A stretch of 64,000 bases of DNA from Clostridia bacterium (lineage in GTDB: Bacteria > Bacillota > Clostridia > UBA1381), in contig JAFQJD010000034.1 in NCBI GenBank assembly GCA_017415105.1, positions 29,692 through 93,691 on the forward strand, read 5' to 3'. Shown here one piece after another: positions 1 through 7,746 of the stretch; position 1 is the first letter of the stretch; the number at the start of each line of letters is the position of its first letter. Under the pieces are notes generated by a model. It searched no databases and was not told the DNA's origin. It worked only from the letters and a program-made list of their open reading frames with translations. The position numbers and the translations under genes are program-made.

Positions 1-1
1 G

Positions 2-973
2 TATTCGGGTACGGAAATTGACACAGTATTTATAGGCGGCGGTACACCGTCAGTTCTGCCGCCACATTTAATAAGTAAAATATGCGATGCAATAAATGAT
101 AATTTTGTGCTTACAGATGATGTTGAATGGACAATGGAGATAAACCCCGGTACAGTTACTGCGGAGAAAATCAACGCAATGCTTATGGGCGGTGTTAACC
201 GTGTGAGTGTGGGAGTGCAGTCATTTAATGATGATGAGCTTCGTGCTGTGGGTCGTATCCATAACAGCCGTGAGGCAATAAGTACGGTAATCGAATTAAG
301 CAGTGCAGGATTTTTAAATATCAGTATCGACCTTATAGCATCACTGCCGTATCAGACAGATGAAAGCTTTAAAAAGACGCTTGCAACGGCAGTGTCATTA
401 CCTACAACACATATAAGCGTGTATAGCCTGATAATAGAGGACGGTACACCCATAAAAGAAAAGTACGACAGCGGTGAATACACAATGCCTGATGATGACA
501 CCGACCGTGACCTGTATTCATTCACAGCAGAGTTTTTGGCACAGTACGGGTTTGAACGGTACGAGATTTCAAACTATGCAAAGCCGTTTTGCAAGTCACG
601 CCATAATCTGAAATACTGGGATTGTGACGAATACATCGGTATAGGAGTTGCGTCACACTCATACATTGACGGGGTGCGGTCGTATAACACATCCGATTTA
701 TCAGATTATCTTAACGGCGTAACACGAGTGGGAGAGGACGCACTTGATAAAACTGATAAAATGGGCGAGTTTATGATGCTTGGTCTGCGTAAAACGCAGG
801 GGGTTGATAAAAATGAGTTCAAAAGCCGTTTCGGATGTTTCCCTGATGAGATATGGGGTGATACATTGGAGAAGTTTATAACGGCAGGATTTATGACTGA
901 AACCGACAGGTTTTATGCCCTTACAGCAAAAGGGCTTGATGTATCAAATTCAATTATGTGTGAGTTCCTCTGA
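2..973 (+). CDS. hemW: HemW-like radical SAM protein, 5' end cut by window
   Basis: The reading frame is open from base 2, so the gene begins before the window; 323 residues remain. The motif FIGGGTPS near the visible start, then EINPGTV and NRVSVGVQSF, are typical of the HemW (coproporphyrinogen-oxidase-like) branch of radical SAM proteins. The CxxxCxxC iron-sulfur motif should lie just upstream of the window. RHNLKYWD and the small C-terminal domain also fit HemW. Family members of this type act as heme chaperones rather than true oxidases. A GTG at 107 is internal and not a start, because homology continues before it. The stop codon lies inside a hairpin that may end transcription. Confidence 0.88.
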   Translation, partial: YSGTEIDTVFIGGGTPSVLPPHLISKICDAINDNFVLTDDVEWTMEINPGTVTAEKINAMLMGGVNRVSVGVQSFNDDELRAVGRIHNSREAISTVIELSSAGFLNISIDLIASLPYQTDESFKKTLATAVSLPTTHISVYSLIIEDGTPIKEKYDSGEYTMPDDDTDRDLYSFTAEFLAQYGFERYEISNYAKPFCKSRHNLKYWDCDEYIGIGVASHSYIDGVRSYNTSDLSDYLNGVTRVGEDALDKTDKMGEFMMLGLRKTQGVDKNEFKSRFGCFPDEIWGDTLEKFITAGFMTETDRFYALTAKGLDVSNSIMCEFL

Positions 974-995
974 AGCTGATAAGAGGAACTCTTTA
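962..995 (+). terminator. possible terminator overlapping hemW stop
   Basis: A perfect 10-bp stem, GAGTTCCTCT with AGAGGAACTC, encloses a 10-nt loop and is followed by TTTATA. The left arm covers the last codons of hemW. The T-tract is short, so efficiency is uncertain. Confidence 0.5.
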
Positions 996-1079
996 TACGA
1001 AATTGACCAATAAAATACCTTTTGTGGCACTCGGGCATATAAAAATAGAATAAAAATCGCAAAAATTACAAAAAAATAC

Positions 1080-1108
1080 TTGACAACCCCCGGTATATAT
1101 GTTAGAAT
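1080..1108 (+). promoter_or_regulatory. sigma-A promoter for rpmG-secE-nusG
   Basis: TTGACA at 1080-1085 and TAGAAT at 1103-1108 are separated by exactly 17 bp. Transcription would start near 1115, giving a leader of about 80 nt that includes a T-rich stretch and a small GCTGT/ACAGC hairpin at 1141-1158. Confidence 0.85.
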
Positions 1109-1195
1109 GATGTGGATAGAAAAAAAGGTTCTTTTTTTTTGCTGTGCTTTTTTACAGCAGAAAAGTACTTATAATAACCAACGGAGGTAGAAAAA

Positions 1196-1345
1196 ATGAG
1201 AGTTAAAATCACATTGGCTTGTCAGGAATGTAAGCAGAGAAACTACAACACAATGAAGAATAAGAAGAATGATCCGGACAGACTTGAGATGAACAAGTAC
1301 TGCAGATTCTGCAAGAAGCATACTACACATAAGGAAACAAAGTAA
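1196..1345 (+). CDS. rpmG: 50S ribosomal protein L33
   Basis: This 49-residue protein is a component of the large ribosomal subunit. It has the zinc-binding form of L33, with two CxxC pairs (CQEC near residue 9 and CRFC near residue 36) and the usual KHTTHKETK tail. The start follows a clear ACGGAGGT ribosome-binding site. It heads the transcription unit with secE 30 nt downstream, a common order in Firmicutes. Confidence 0.95.
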   Translation: MRVKITLACQECKQRNYNTMKNKKNDPDRLEMNKYCRFCKKHTTHKETK

Positions 1346-1375
1346 TCTGGTTTATTAAAAAAAGGAGTAAGCAGT

Positions 1376-1564
1376 ATGGCTAAATTGGTAAAGTATTTTA
1401 AAGATACCAAGGCGGAGCTTAAGAAGGTTACATGGCCCAGCAAGAAGCAGATAAAGAACAATACAGGTATTATTATCGTATTTATCCTTATCGTAGCTGT
1501 GTTCCTTTTTGTATGCGATTTGGCTTTCGGCGGACTAAGACAGGCTTTGCTTAATTTATTCTAA
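1376..1564 (+). CDS. secE: preprotein translocase subunit SecE
   Basis: The 62-residue protein has the conserved amphipathic segment KAELKKVTWPSKKQ followed by one membrane helix (about residues 32-52). This is the single-span SecE form of Gram-positive bacteria. SecE clamps SecY in the membrane and is needed for Sec secretion; secA lies elsewhere in the window. AAAGGAG precedes the ATG, and nusG follows, as in most bacteria. Confidence 0.95.
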   Translation: MAKLVKYFKDTKAELKKVTWPSKKQIKNNTGIIIVFILIVAVFLFVCDLAFGGLRQALLNLF

Positions 1565-1613
1565 TTAAAATAGAAGAATTATAAGGTTTTATTAGTCGAA
1601 AGGAGCAGTTCGC

Positions 1614-2138
1614 ATGGCTGAAGAAGCAAAATGGTATGTTGCTCACACTTATTCAGGTTATGAGAATAAGGTTAAGGAGAGCATTGAAAAGACTGTTGAG
1701 AACCGCGGCCTTGAGCACATGATTATGGATATTCGTGTTCCGATGGAAGACGTTGTCGAAAAACGCGGCGAAACAGAAAAGATTGTACAGAGAAAACTTT
1801 TTCCGGGCTATGTTGTAATCAAAATGGTTATGAACGAAGAAAGCTGGTACGTTGTGCGTAATACACGTGGCGTTACAGGTTTTGTCGGTCCCGGCTCAAA
1901 GCCCGTTCCGCTATCTGATGCAGAAGTGGAAAGAATGGGCGTTGATACTGTCCGCAAAGCAAGCATCAAGTTTGCGATCGGTGACCTTGTTGAAATCAAG
2001 TCAGGTCCGATGGAGGGCTTCTCGGGCAATATCGAAAAGATGGACAACGATACAGGTACTCTCTGGGTTACTGTTTCGATGTTCGGCAGAGAAACATCTG
2101 TTGAGATAAACCATACACAGGTTTCGCAGATGGCTTAA
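1614..2138 (+). CDS. nusG: transcription antitermination factor NusG
   Basis: The 174-residue protein has the NGN domain at the N-terminus (WYVAHTYSGYENKV, then FPGYVVIKM) and a KOW domain near residues 120-170 (GDLVEIKSGPMEGF). NusG binds RNA polymerase and links it to Rho or ribosomes. The order secE-nusG-rplK-rplA is canonical. The start follows AAAGGAGCAG. Confidence 0.96.
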   Translation: MAEEAKWYVAHTYSGYENKVKESIEKTVENRGLEHMIMDIRVPMEDVVEKRGETEKIVQRKLFPGYVVIKMVMNEESWYVVRNTRGVTGFVGPGSKPVPLSDAEVERMGVDTVRKASIKFAIGDLVEIKSGPMEGFSGNIEKMDNDTGTLWVTVSMFGRETSVEINHTQVSQMA

Positions 2139-2206
2139 ACTCGTTTTATATGAAGCATTGCTTCTTATAAATAAAGGCGTTAAAAAACGCCGTCCCTCTG
2201 GTAACA

Positions 2207-2234
2207 GTGGGAGGACGAAAGTCCGTATTACCAC
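2207..2234 (+). promoter_or_regulatory. candidate L1-binding leader before rplK
   Basis: This 28-nt element can fold as GTGG (2207-2210), GA (2211-2212), GGAC (2213-2216), GAAA loop (2217-2220), GTCC (2221-2224), GTATTA (2225-2230), CCAC (2231-2234). That is two 4-bp helices joined by an asymmetric loop. An element of the same geometry lies before rplA. The outline resembles the GUGGGA/AUACCAC base of helix 76 in 23S rRNA, where L1 binds (recalled from the E. coli sequence). L1 autorepression of this operon is known in other bacteria; its action here is inferred. An alternative GGTAA/TTACC pairing also exists. Confidence 0.6.
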
Positions 2235-2274
2235 AAAAGCGTAAGGACGCTTAAATTTTAAGGAGGTGGCCGTA

Positions 2275-2700
2275 ATGGCACAGAAAGTAGCAGGTTATAT
2301 CAAATTACAAATTCCGGCCGGAAAAGCTACACCGGCACCCCCGGTTGGTCCAGCATTGGGTCAGCACGGTGTAAACATTATGCAGTTTACAAAGGAATTT
2401 AACGAAAAAACAGCGAAGGACGCAGGCTTAATTATACCGGTAGTTATTACCGTTTACGCTGACCGTTCATTCTCATTCGTAACAAAGACTCCGCCGGCAG
2501 CTGTTCTTATCAAGAAGGCTTGTAAGATACAGAGCGGTTCAGGTGTTCCAAACAAGACAAAGGTAGCTACAATCTCAAAGGCAGACGTTGAAGAGATTGC
2601 AAAGACAAAGATGCCTGACTTGAACGCAGCATCACTTGAGGCGGCTATGAGCATGATTGCAGGTACCTGCAGAAGCATGGGCGTAGTTGTAGGCGACTAA
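2275..2700 (+). CDS. rplK: 50S ribosomal protein L11
   Basis: The 141-residue protein matches L11 over its whole length: the proline-rich N-terminal segment ([16 protein letters not shown], which contacts release and elongation factors) and the C-terminal rRNA-binding domain ending in [13 protein letters not shown]. The ATG at 2275 is chosen because AAGGAGGT ends seven bases before it; an in-frame GTG at 2266 lies inside that site. It forms an operon with rplA. Confidence 0.96.
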   Translation: MAQKVAGYIKLQIPAGKATPAPPVGPALGQHGVNIMQFTKEFNEKTAKDAGLIIPVVITVYADRSFSFVTKTPPAAVLIKKACKIQSGSGVPNKTKVATISKADVEEIAKTKMPDLNAASLEAAMSMIAGTCRSMGVVVGD

Positions 2701-2723
2701 TTATTTTAGGTAAAGAGTTATAA

Positions 2724-2751
2724 GTGGGAGAGAGATTTCTCGTATAACCAC
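2724..2751 (+). promoter_or_regulatory. candidate L1-binding site at the rplA ribosome-binding site
   Basis: The fold is GTGG (2724-2727), GA (2728-2729), GAGA (2730-2733), GATT loop (2734-2737), TCTC (2738-2741), GTATAA (2742-2747), CCAC (2748-2751). Only one base separates it from the rplA Shine-Dalgarno AAGGAGG. The inner helix differs in sequence from the rplK copy but stays paired, which supports a selected structure. L1 binding here could directly block rplA translation; this is an inference. Confidence 0.6.
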
Positions 2752-2767
2752 GAAGGAGGATTTAGAA

Positions 2768-3460
2768 ATGTTCAGAGGTAAAAAGTATAAGGAAAGTGTT
2801 AAGCTTGTAGATAAAGCAAAGCTTTACGACACAGACGAGGCTATGAAGCTCGTTACAGAAACAGCAAAGGCAAAGTTTGATGAGACTGTTGAAGCTCACA
2901 TCAAGCTCGGTGTTGACTCAAGACACGCTGACCAGCAGGTAAGAGGTGCTATCGTTCTTCCGCATGGTACAGGTAAGAGCTCAAAGGTTTTGGTATTCGC
3001 AAAGGGTGCTAAGGCTGACGAGGCAACAGCAGCTGGTGCTGACTATGTAGGCGAGATGGATATGGTTGAGAAGATCCAGGGCGAGAACTGGTTCGATTTT
3101 GACGTTGTTGTTGCAACACCGGATATGATGGGCGTTGTTGGTCGTTTGGGTAAGGTATTAGGTCCTAAGGGTCTTATGCCGTCACCGAAGGCAGGTACAG
3201 TTACAATGGACGTTGAAAAGGCTGTTAAGGAAATTAAGGCAGGTAAGATTGAGTACCGTCTTGATAAGACAAACATCATCCACTGCCCGATAGGTAAGGC
3301 TTCATTCGGAGCCCAAAAGCTCGGCGAGAACTTTGATGCATTGATTGGTGCTATTATTAAGGCTAAGCCGTCAGCAGCAAAGGGACAGTACCTGAGAAGC
3401 GTAGTTGTAGCATCAACTATGGGACCGGGAATAAAAATCAATCAAGCTAAACTTGGTTGA
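2768..3460 (+). CDS. rplA: 50S ribosomal protein L1
   Basis: The 230-residue protein is full length for bacterial L1. It has the family segments [24 protein letters not shown] and [21 protein letters not shown]1 builds the L1 stalk of the 50S subunit and in many bacteria represses its own operon by binding an rRNA-like site in the mRNA. The C-terminal codons overlap a hairpin that probably ends the rplK-rplA transcript. Confidence 0.97.
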   Translation: MFRGKKYKESVKLVDKAKLYDTDEAMKLVTETAKAKFDETVEAHIKLGVDSRHADQQVRGAIVLPHGTGKSSKVLVFAKGAKADEATAAGADYVGEMDMVEKIQGENWFDFDVVVATPDMMGVVGRLGKVLGPKGLMPSPKAGTVTMDVEKAVKEIKAGKIEYRLDKTNIIHCPIGKASFGAQKLGENFDALIGAIIKAKPSAAKGQYLRSVVVASTMGPGIKINQAKLG

Positions 3461-3475
3461 TTTTATCTAAATTTT
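3434..3475 (+). terminator. terminator overlapping the end of rplA
   Basis: A 13-bp stem with one U-G pair is formed by 3434-3446 and 3452-3464 around the loop CTAAA. It is followed by ATCTAAATTTT. The rplA stop codon (3458-3460) lies in the right arm. The next gene has its own promoter 40 bp downstream, consistent with termination here. Confidence 0.6.
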
Positions 3476-3504
3476 GAAATTCAGAAAAAATTTCTGAAAA
3501 AGAC

Positions 3505-3533
3505 TTGACAACTATATAAATATATGTTATATT
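3505..3533 (+). promoter_or_regulatory. sigma-A promoter for rplJ-rplL
   Basis: TTGACA at 3505-3510 and TATATT at 3528-3533 are separated by 17 bp. The transcript would start near 3540, at the beginning of the L10 leader. Confidence 0.85.
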
Positions 3534-3540
3534 AATACAG

Positions 3541-3697
3541 TTGACAGACCGTAGACAGTCGGCAGGAGCAATCCGTAAGTCCCACCGAGGCATTAAACAA
3601 ATTCAATTTTATGGATTTTTATGGCTCTTTGCGTCTACGGCAAAGAGCCTTTAATTTTTTAAAGGCATAAACAAAAACATCAGGAGGTGAAACATTT
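3541..3697 (+). ncRNA. ribosomal protein L10 leader (cis-regulatory RNA)
   Basis: The 5' untranslated region of rplJ carries the recognisable L10-leader pattern: AGACCGTAGACAGTCGGCAG, then AAGTCCCACCGAGGCATT, followed by a terminator hairpin. In Firmicutes the L10(L12)4 complex binds this kink-turn leader and lowers expression of rplJ-rplL. The core spans roughly 3545-3600; the rest holds the attenuator and the ribosome-binding site AGGAGGTG. Confidence 0.8.
3623..3660 (+). terminator. attenuator terminator in the L10 leader
   Basis: A perfect 10-bp stem, GGCTCTTTGC with GCAAAGAGCC, encloses the loop GTCTACG and is followed by TTTAATTTTTT. Its position between leader and gene suggests transcription attenuation controlled by L10 binding. 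TAGAC and GTCTACG occur in the leader and the loop and may allow alternative pairing. Confidence 0.8.
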
Positions 3698-4444
3698 ATG
3701 CCAAACGCACAGGTTTTAGAGGCTAAGCAGGCTCAGGTAGCAGAAACAGTTGAACTTCTCAAGAACACACAGACAGGCATCTTGGTTGACTACAGAGGTT
3801 TGAATGTTGCTGAGGATACAGAGCTTCGTAACAAGCTTCGTGAAGCAAACGTAAAGTATTTCGTAATCAAGAACAAGATTTTAGAGAGAGCAGTTAAGGA
3901 AATTGGTCTTGAAGGTCTTGATGAGATACTACACGGACCTACAGCACTTGCAGTATCAACAGAGGACGCAGTTGCTCCGGCAAAGGTTCTTTCAGATTTT
4001 GCAAAGTCAAATGAAAAGCTCGAAATCAAGGGCGGTTTCATGGACGGCTCAGTAATGAGTCTTGATGAGGTTAAAAAGCTCGCAGCTACACCGAACTTCG
4101 AGACATTGATCGCGAAGGTTATGGGCAGCTTGCAGTCACCGATCAGCGGTCTTGCAAGATTGCTTTCAACTATTGTTGATGGCGGCGTAGAAATAGCTGA
4201 CCTTATCGCTAAAAACGCACCTGCAGCAGAAGAGGCTCCCGCAGAGGAAGCAGCACCTGCAGCTGAGGAAGCTCCCACAGAGGAAGCACCGGCTGAAGCA
4301 GAAGCAGCTCCGGCTGAAGAGGCAGCACCTGCAGCAGAAGAAGCTCCCGCAGAGGAAGCAGCACCGGTAGCAGAAGAAGCTCCGGCAGCAGAAGAGGCCC
4401 CCGCTGAGGAGGCACCGGCAGCAGAAGAAGCTCCGGCAGAATAA
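3698..4444 (+). CDS. rplJ: 50S ribosomal protein L10 with long acidic tail
   Basis: Residues 1-173 match ordinary L10: the rRNA-binding N-terminal domain (LVDYRGLNVAEDTELR, KYFVIKNKILERAV) and the C-terminal helix that holds L7/L12 dimers. Residues 174-248 are a low-complexity tail made almost only of Ala, Glu and Pro in units such as AAPAAEEAPAEE. L10 is normally about 165-175 residues, so the tail adds about 75. L10 anchors the L7/L12 stalk that recruits translation factors. What the tail does is unknown. rplL follows after 37 nt. Confidence 0.95.
   Translation: MPNAQVLEAKQAQVAETVELLKNTQTGILVDYRGLNVAEDTELRNKLREANVKYFVIKNKILERAVKEIGLEGLDEILHGPTALAVSTEDAVAPAKVLSDFAKSNEKLEIKGGFMDGSVMSLDEVKKLAATPNFETLIAKVMGSLQSPISGLARLLSTIVDGGVEIADLIAKNAPAAEEAPAEEAAPAAEEAPTEEAPAEAEAAPAEEAAPAAEEAPAEEAAPVAEEAPAAEEAPAEEAPAAEEAPAE
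4217..4441 (+). repeat. imperfect coding repeat in rplJ tail
   Basis: About 225 bp of degenerate 9-27 bp units (GCAGAAGAAGCTCCG and variants) encode the Ala-Glu-Pro tail of L10. The frame is kept throughout. Such arrays change length by slippage, so copy number may vary between strains. Confidence 0.8.
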
Positions 4445-4481
4445 TTAGAATAAAAAATAGTATTTACAGGAGGAAAATACA

Positions 4482-4856
4482 ATGGCAGATTTAAATGCAA
4501 TTCTTGATTCAATCAAGGAATTAAAGTTACTTGAAGTAGCAGAGTTAGTTAAGATGATGGAAGAAGAGTTCGGCGTAAGCGCAGCAGCTCCGGTTATGGT
4601 AGCAGGCGGTGCAGCAGCTGATGGCGGTGCAGCAGCAGAAGAGAAGACAGAGTTCGACGTAGTTCTTGCTGAGGCAGGTGCTTCAAAGATGAATGTTATC
4701 AAGATCGTTAAGAACATCACAGGTCTTGGTCTTAAGGAAGCAAAGGCTGCAGTAGATGAAGCTCCTTCAACAATCAAGGAAGCTTGCCCGGCAGAAGAGG
4801 CTCAGAAGATTAAGGCTGAGCTTGAGGAAGCTGGCGCTAAGGTTGAATTGAAGTAA
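4482..4856 (+). CDS. rplL: 50S ribosomal protein L7/L12
   Basis: The 124-residue protein has the N-terminal dimerisation helices ([20 protein letters not shown]), an Ala/Gly-rich hinge near residues 34-52 and the C-terminal domain ([20 protein letters not shown], then [16 protein letters not shown]). It forms the mobile stalk that binds elongation factors. Unusually, rpoB does not follow; a DUF177 gene starts 47 nt downstream with no terminator between. Confidence 0.97.
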   Translation: MADLNAILDSIKELKLLEVAELVKMMEEEFGVSAAAPVMVAGGAAADGGAAAEEKTEFDVVLAEAGASKMNVIKIVKNITGLGLKEAKAAVDEAPSTIKEACPAEEAQKIKAELEEAGAKVELK

Positions 4857-4903
4857 CTGATACTCTTAATTTCACCGTTAATGTTTGATAACCGGAGGCA
4901 TTT

Positions 4904-5419
4904 ATGAAAGTAGATTTATCGTCAGTAATAAAGGTAACAGGTGCAGAGGTAGAGCTTTGCGGCAATGCAGGCTTTGGCGATGCCGAGTTTCTTGGCGAGA
5001 ACTACAAATTCATCGAGCCTTTAAAGGTTAAGGGAAGAGTTTATAATAACGGTCAGTCTCTTACGCTTGAAGCAACTGCTTCAGGCAGAATGATAACCGA
5101 GTGTGCACGCTGTCTTGATGATGTTGAGGCGGACGTCGAGTTTTCAATACACGAGCTTCTCTCACAACGTGAGGAAGGTTCTGTTGAGGATGAGGATATT
5201 ATCCTTTTCGACGGTTATGAAATAGAGCTTGACGATATTGTTGCAGACCATTTCCTGATGAATATATCAGGCAGGTACTTATGTTCAGATGACTGTAAAG
5301 GGTTGTGCCCTGTTTGCGGAAAAAATCTGAACCACGAAGAATGTGACTGCGATAATGAGTATATAGACCCCAGATGGCAGGCATTAGCGGACATACTAAA
5401 AAATCAGTCCGAAGAATAA
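4904..5419 (+). CDS. DUF177 (YceD) family protein
   Basis: The 171-residue protein matches the YceD/DUF177 family, almost always encoded just before rpmF. It has CARCLDD near residue 66 and a C-terminal cysteine cluster (CSDDC, CPVC, CDC) ending in DPRWQALADIL, all typical. The cysteines suggest metal binding. Family members have been linked to 23S rRNA accumulation in some organisms; the mechanism is not settled. ACCGGAGG precedes the start, and rpmF follows after 57 nt. Confidence 0.88.
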   Translation: MKVDLSSVIKVTGAEVELCGNAGFGDAEFLGENYKFIEPLKVKGRVYNNGQSLTLEATASGRMITECARCLDDVEADVEFSIHELLSQREEGSVEDEDIILFDGYEIELDDIVADHFLMNISGRYLCSDDCKGLCPVCGKNLNHEECDCDNEYIDPRWQALADILKNQSEE

Positions 5420-5476
5420 TACGGTCTGATTAACAGGTAATTATAGAGTGTTGTTATTTTAATGGAGGTGTAACTA

Positions 5477-5656
5477 ATGGCAGTACCTAAGAATAAAGTT
5501 TCAAAAGCCAGAAGAGATAAGAGACGTGCTAACTGGAAGCTTACAGCACCGAATTTGGTTGAATGCCCCCAGTGCCACGAGCTTAAGTTGCCTCACAGAG
5601 TTTGCCCGAGCTGCGGACAGTACAAGGGCAAGGAAGTAATCAAGGTTGAGGATTAA
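5477..5656 (+). CDS. rpmF: 50S ribosomal protein L32
   Basis: The 59-residue protein begins [17 protein letters not shown], the standard L32 N-terminus. It has the zinc-type pair CPQC and CPSC in the middle. TGGAGGTG precedes the ATG. It ends the ribosomal block and is followed by a strong terminator. Confidence 0.96.
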   Translation: MAVPKNKVSKARRDKRRANWKLTAPNLVECPQCHELKLPHRVCPSCGQYKGKEVIKVED

Positions 5657-5678
5657 TTCAGGCTTGTAAAAGAACTTA

Positions 5679-5709
5679 AAACCGTTCCGGAAACCGGAAC
5701 GGTTTTTTT
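5679..5709 (+). terminator. terminator after rpmF
   Basis: A perfect stem, AACCGTTCCGG with CCGGAACGGTT, has an AAA loop and a following T-run. It ends the transcript carrying rpmF. Confidence 0.9.
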
Positions 5710-5744
5710 GTAGACTTTGATGAGAAAAATATGGGGATTTTCCC

Positions 5745-5773
5745 TTGATTTTTTCTCAAGAGTTTGATATAAT
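5745..5773 (+). promoter_or_regulatory. promoter of the amino-sugar operon
   Basis: TTGATT at 5745-5750 and a consensus TATAAT at 5768-5773 are separated by 17 bp. An inverted CTTGA/TCAAG pair (5744-5760) lies in the spacer. The promoter excludes any translation start before about 5780. Confidence 0.85.
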
Positions 5774-5813
5774 GGTACAGTATGTTAAAATAGGTAGAAA
5801 AGGAGCTAATGCG

Positions 5814-6653
5814 ATGAATACAGAACTTTTAGTTATGGCAGCAGGTATGGGTAGCCGTTTCGGCGGGTTGAAGCAGATTGAACCGATTGGTCCCAACGGT
5901 GAAATGATTCTTGATTTCTCAATATACGATGCAGTGAAAGCCGGATTTAACAAGGCAGTATTTATAATCAAAAAAGAAATCGAAAAAGAATTCCGTGAAG
6001 TATGCGGTAAGCGAATAGAAAAAATGATAGATGTGGATTACGCATTCCAGGAGCTTGACAAATTACCTGAGGGATACACAGTTCCTGATGGCAGACAAAA
6101 GCCCTGGGGAACAGCTCATGCTGTGCTTTGTGCAAGGGATATTGTTAAATCCCCGTTTGCAGTAATCAATGCCGATGACTTCTACGGTCAGACATCGTAT
6201 CAGCTGATACATGACGAGCTTATTAAAAATGAAAATATGTGTATGGTTGGCTATAAGCTTGGTAATACAATAACCGAAAACGGAACTGTATCACGTGGCG
6301 TTTGTGAGGTTGAAAACGGATTTTTAAAGAGCGTTACAGAGCATACTGCACTTGACAAAAATTCGGGTATTCCGCTTGATAAAATAGTTTCAATGAATAT
6401 GTGGGGACTTGCTCCTGATATATTCCCGTATATGGAAAAGGAATTCAGACTGTTCCTTGACGAGAGAATAAACGAACCGAAATCGGAATGTTATCTTCCG
6501 TCAGTAGTAAGCAAGAGAATAGTTGAAGAGAACAAGCCTGTGCGTGTTCTTGAAACTGCAGAAAAATGGTACGGAGTAACATACAGAGAGGATATGGACT
6601 CTGTACGTGAAGCTATGGAAAAATATATAAATGAGGGATTATACGAACTATGA
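5814..6653 (+). CDS. sugar-phosphate nucleotidyltransferase
   Basis: The 279-residue protein has the NTP-transferase N-terminus LLVMAAGMGSRFGG and the acidic motif INADDF near residue 125. Such enzymes join a sugar 1-phosphate to a nucleotide. The ATG at 5814 is used because it follows AAAGGAGC; upstream in-frame codons fall in the promoter. The stop overlaps the start of the NahK-like kinase by four bases, so the pair is probably coupled. That suggests it acts on N-acetylhexosamine 1-phosphate made by the kinase, giving a UDP-sugar. The specificity is inferred from context. Confidence 0.85.
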   Translation: MNTELLVMAAGMGSRFGGLKQIEPIGPNGEMILDFSIYDAVKAGFNKAVFIIKKEIEKEFREVCGKRIEKMIDVDYAFQELDKLPEGYTVPDGRQKPWGTAHAVLCARDIVKSPFAVINADDFYGQTSYQLIHDELIKNENMCMVGYKLGNTITENGTVSRGVCEVENGFLKSVTEHTALDKNSGIPLDKIVSMNMWGLAPDIFPYMEKEFRLFLDERINEPKSECYLPSVVSKRIVEENKPVRVLETAEKWYGVTYREDMDSVREAMEKYINEGLYEL

Positions 6654-7723
6654 GTAATGTAAATTTGCAGGAAGTGCTTAATGCATTCAGTATTGAAAAC
6701 AAGATTGTTCCGTATGGCAATGGACACATAAACGATACATATTGCAGCGACCCTACGAAATATATCATTCAGAGAATAAATACAGACGTGTTTAAAAATC
6801 CTGATGAACTGATGGAAAACATTGAAAATGTAACTGCATTCATCAAGAAAAAGATTATCGCAAACGGTGGTGATCCGTTACGTGAAACTCTGACGGTTGT
6901 GAAGACCACAGACGGCAGAAACTATTACAGATATGCTGACGGCAATGCATATCGTGTATACCGTTTTATCGGCGATACAAAAACAGTCGAAAACGATAAA
7001 ACACTTGACGACTTATACAACGCAGGAGTGGGCTTTGGTAAGTTCCAGGAAATGCTTTCAGACTTTCCGGTAGAGAAGCTTTATGAAACAATAAAGGACT
7101 TCCATAACACGCCAAAGCGTGTTGAGGCATTAAAACAGGCGATTAAAGACGATATTGCAGGTCGTGCATCGTCTGTTCAGCCGGAAATTGAGTTTGCACT
7201 CAAGAATGCGGAGTTTGCAACAACGGTTGTAGACGGTATGGCAGGCGGAGAAATACCTGCACGTGTTACACATAACGATACAAAGATAAATAATATCCTG
7301 TTCGATAACAAAACAGGCGAAGCGATTGCGGTTATCGACCTTGACACTGTTATGCCGGGAAGTATGCTTTATGACTTCGGTGACGCATTAAGAATGGGTG
7401 GTTCAACTGCGGCAGAGGACGAAACAAACCTTGATATAGTCCACTTTGACAAGGAGTGCTTTAAGTACTTTGCAAAGGGCTATCTTGAAGAAACGAAGGA
7501 CGTTTTAAGTCCGATGGAGATTGAGCTTTTGCCGTTCTCGGTAAAGCTTCTCACATACGAGTGTGGAATTCGTTTCTTAACTGATTACTTGAACGGTGAT
7601 ACGTATTTCAAAATCCACAGAGAAAACCACAACCTTGACCGTGCGAGAAACCAGTTCAAGCTTGTATCAGAGCTCAATGAGATGGAAGACGAGCTTAAGG
7701 CAGTAGTAAAATCATTATTATAA
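6650..7723 (+). CDS. nahK: N-acetylhexosamine 1-kinase (NahK-like)
   Basis: The 357-residue protein belongs to the aminoglycoside-phosphotransferase fold. It carries PYGNGHINDTY near the start, the catalytic VTHNDTKINNILFD, and the metal-binding VIDLDTVMPGSMLYDFGDALR region. These match Bifidobacterium NahK, also close to 360 residues, as I recall it. NahK phosphorylates GlcNAc or GalNAc at the anomeric carbon. No lacto-N-biose phosphorylase gene is seen here, so the free sugar must come from elsewhere. It overlaps the upstream gene by ATGA, and nagB follows after 23 nt. Confidence 0.82.
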   Translation: MSNVNLQEVLNAFSIENKIVPYGNGHINDTYCSDPTKYIIQRINTDVFKNPDELMENIENVTAFIKKKIIANGGDPLRETLTVVKTTDGRNYYRYADGNAYRVYRFIGDTKTVENDKTLDDLYNAGVGFGKFQEMLSDFPVEKLYETIKDFHNTPKRVEALKQAIKDDIAGRASSVQPEIEFALKNAEFATTVVDGMAGGEIPARVTHNDTKINNILFDNKTGEAIAVIDLDTVMPGSMLYDFGDALRMGGSTAAEDETNLDIVHFDKECFKYFAKGYLEETKDVLSPMEIELLPFSVKLLTYECGIRFLTDYLNGDTYFKIHRENHNLDRARNQFKLVSELNEMEDELKAVVKSLL

Positions 7724-7746
7724 ACAATAAAAGAGAGGTACATACT

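Noticed and set aside
3790..4512. Long minus-strand Ala/Ser-rich open frame
   Set aside because: It is antisense to rplJ; the low-complexity repeat keeps several frames open.
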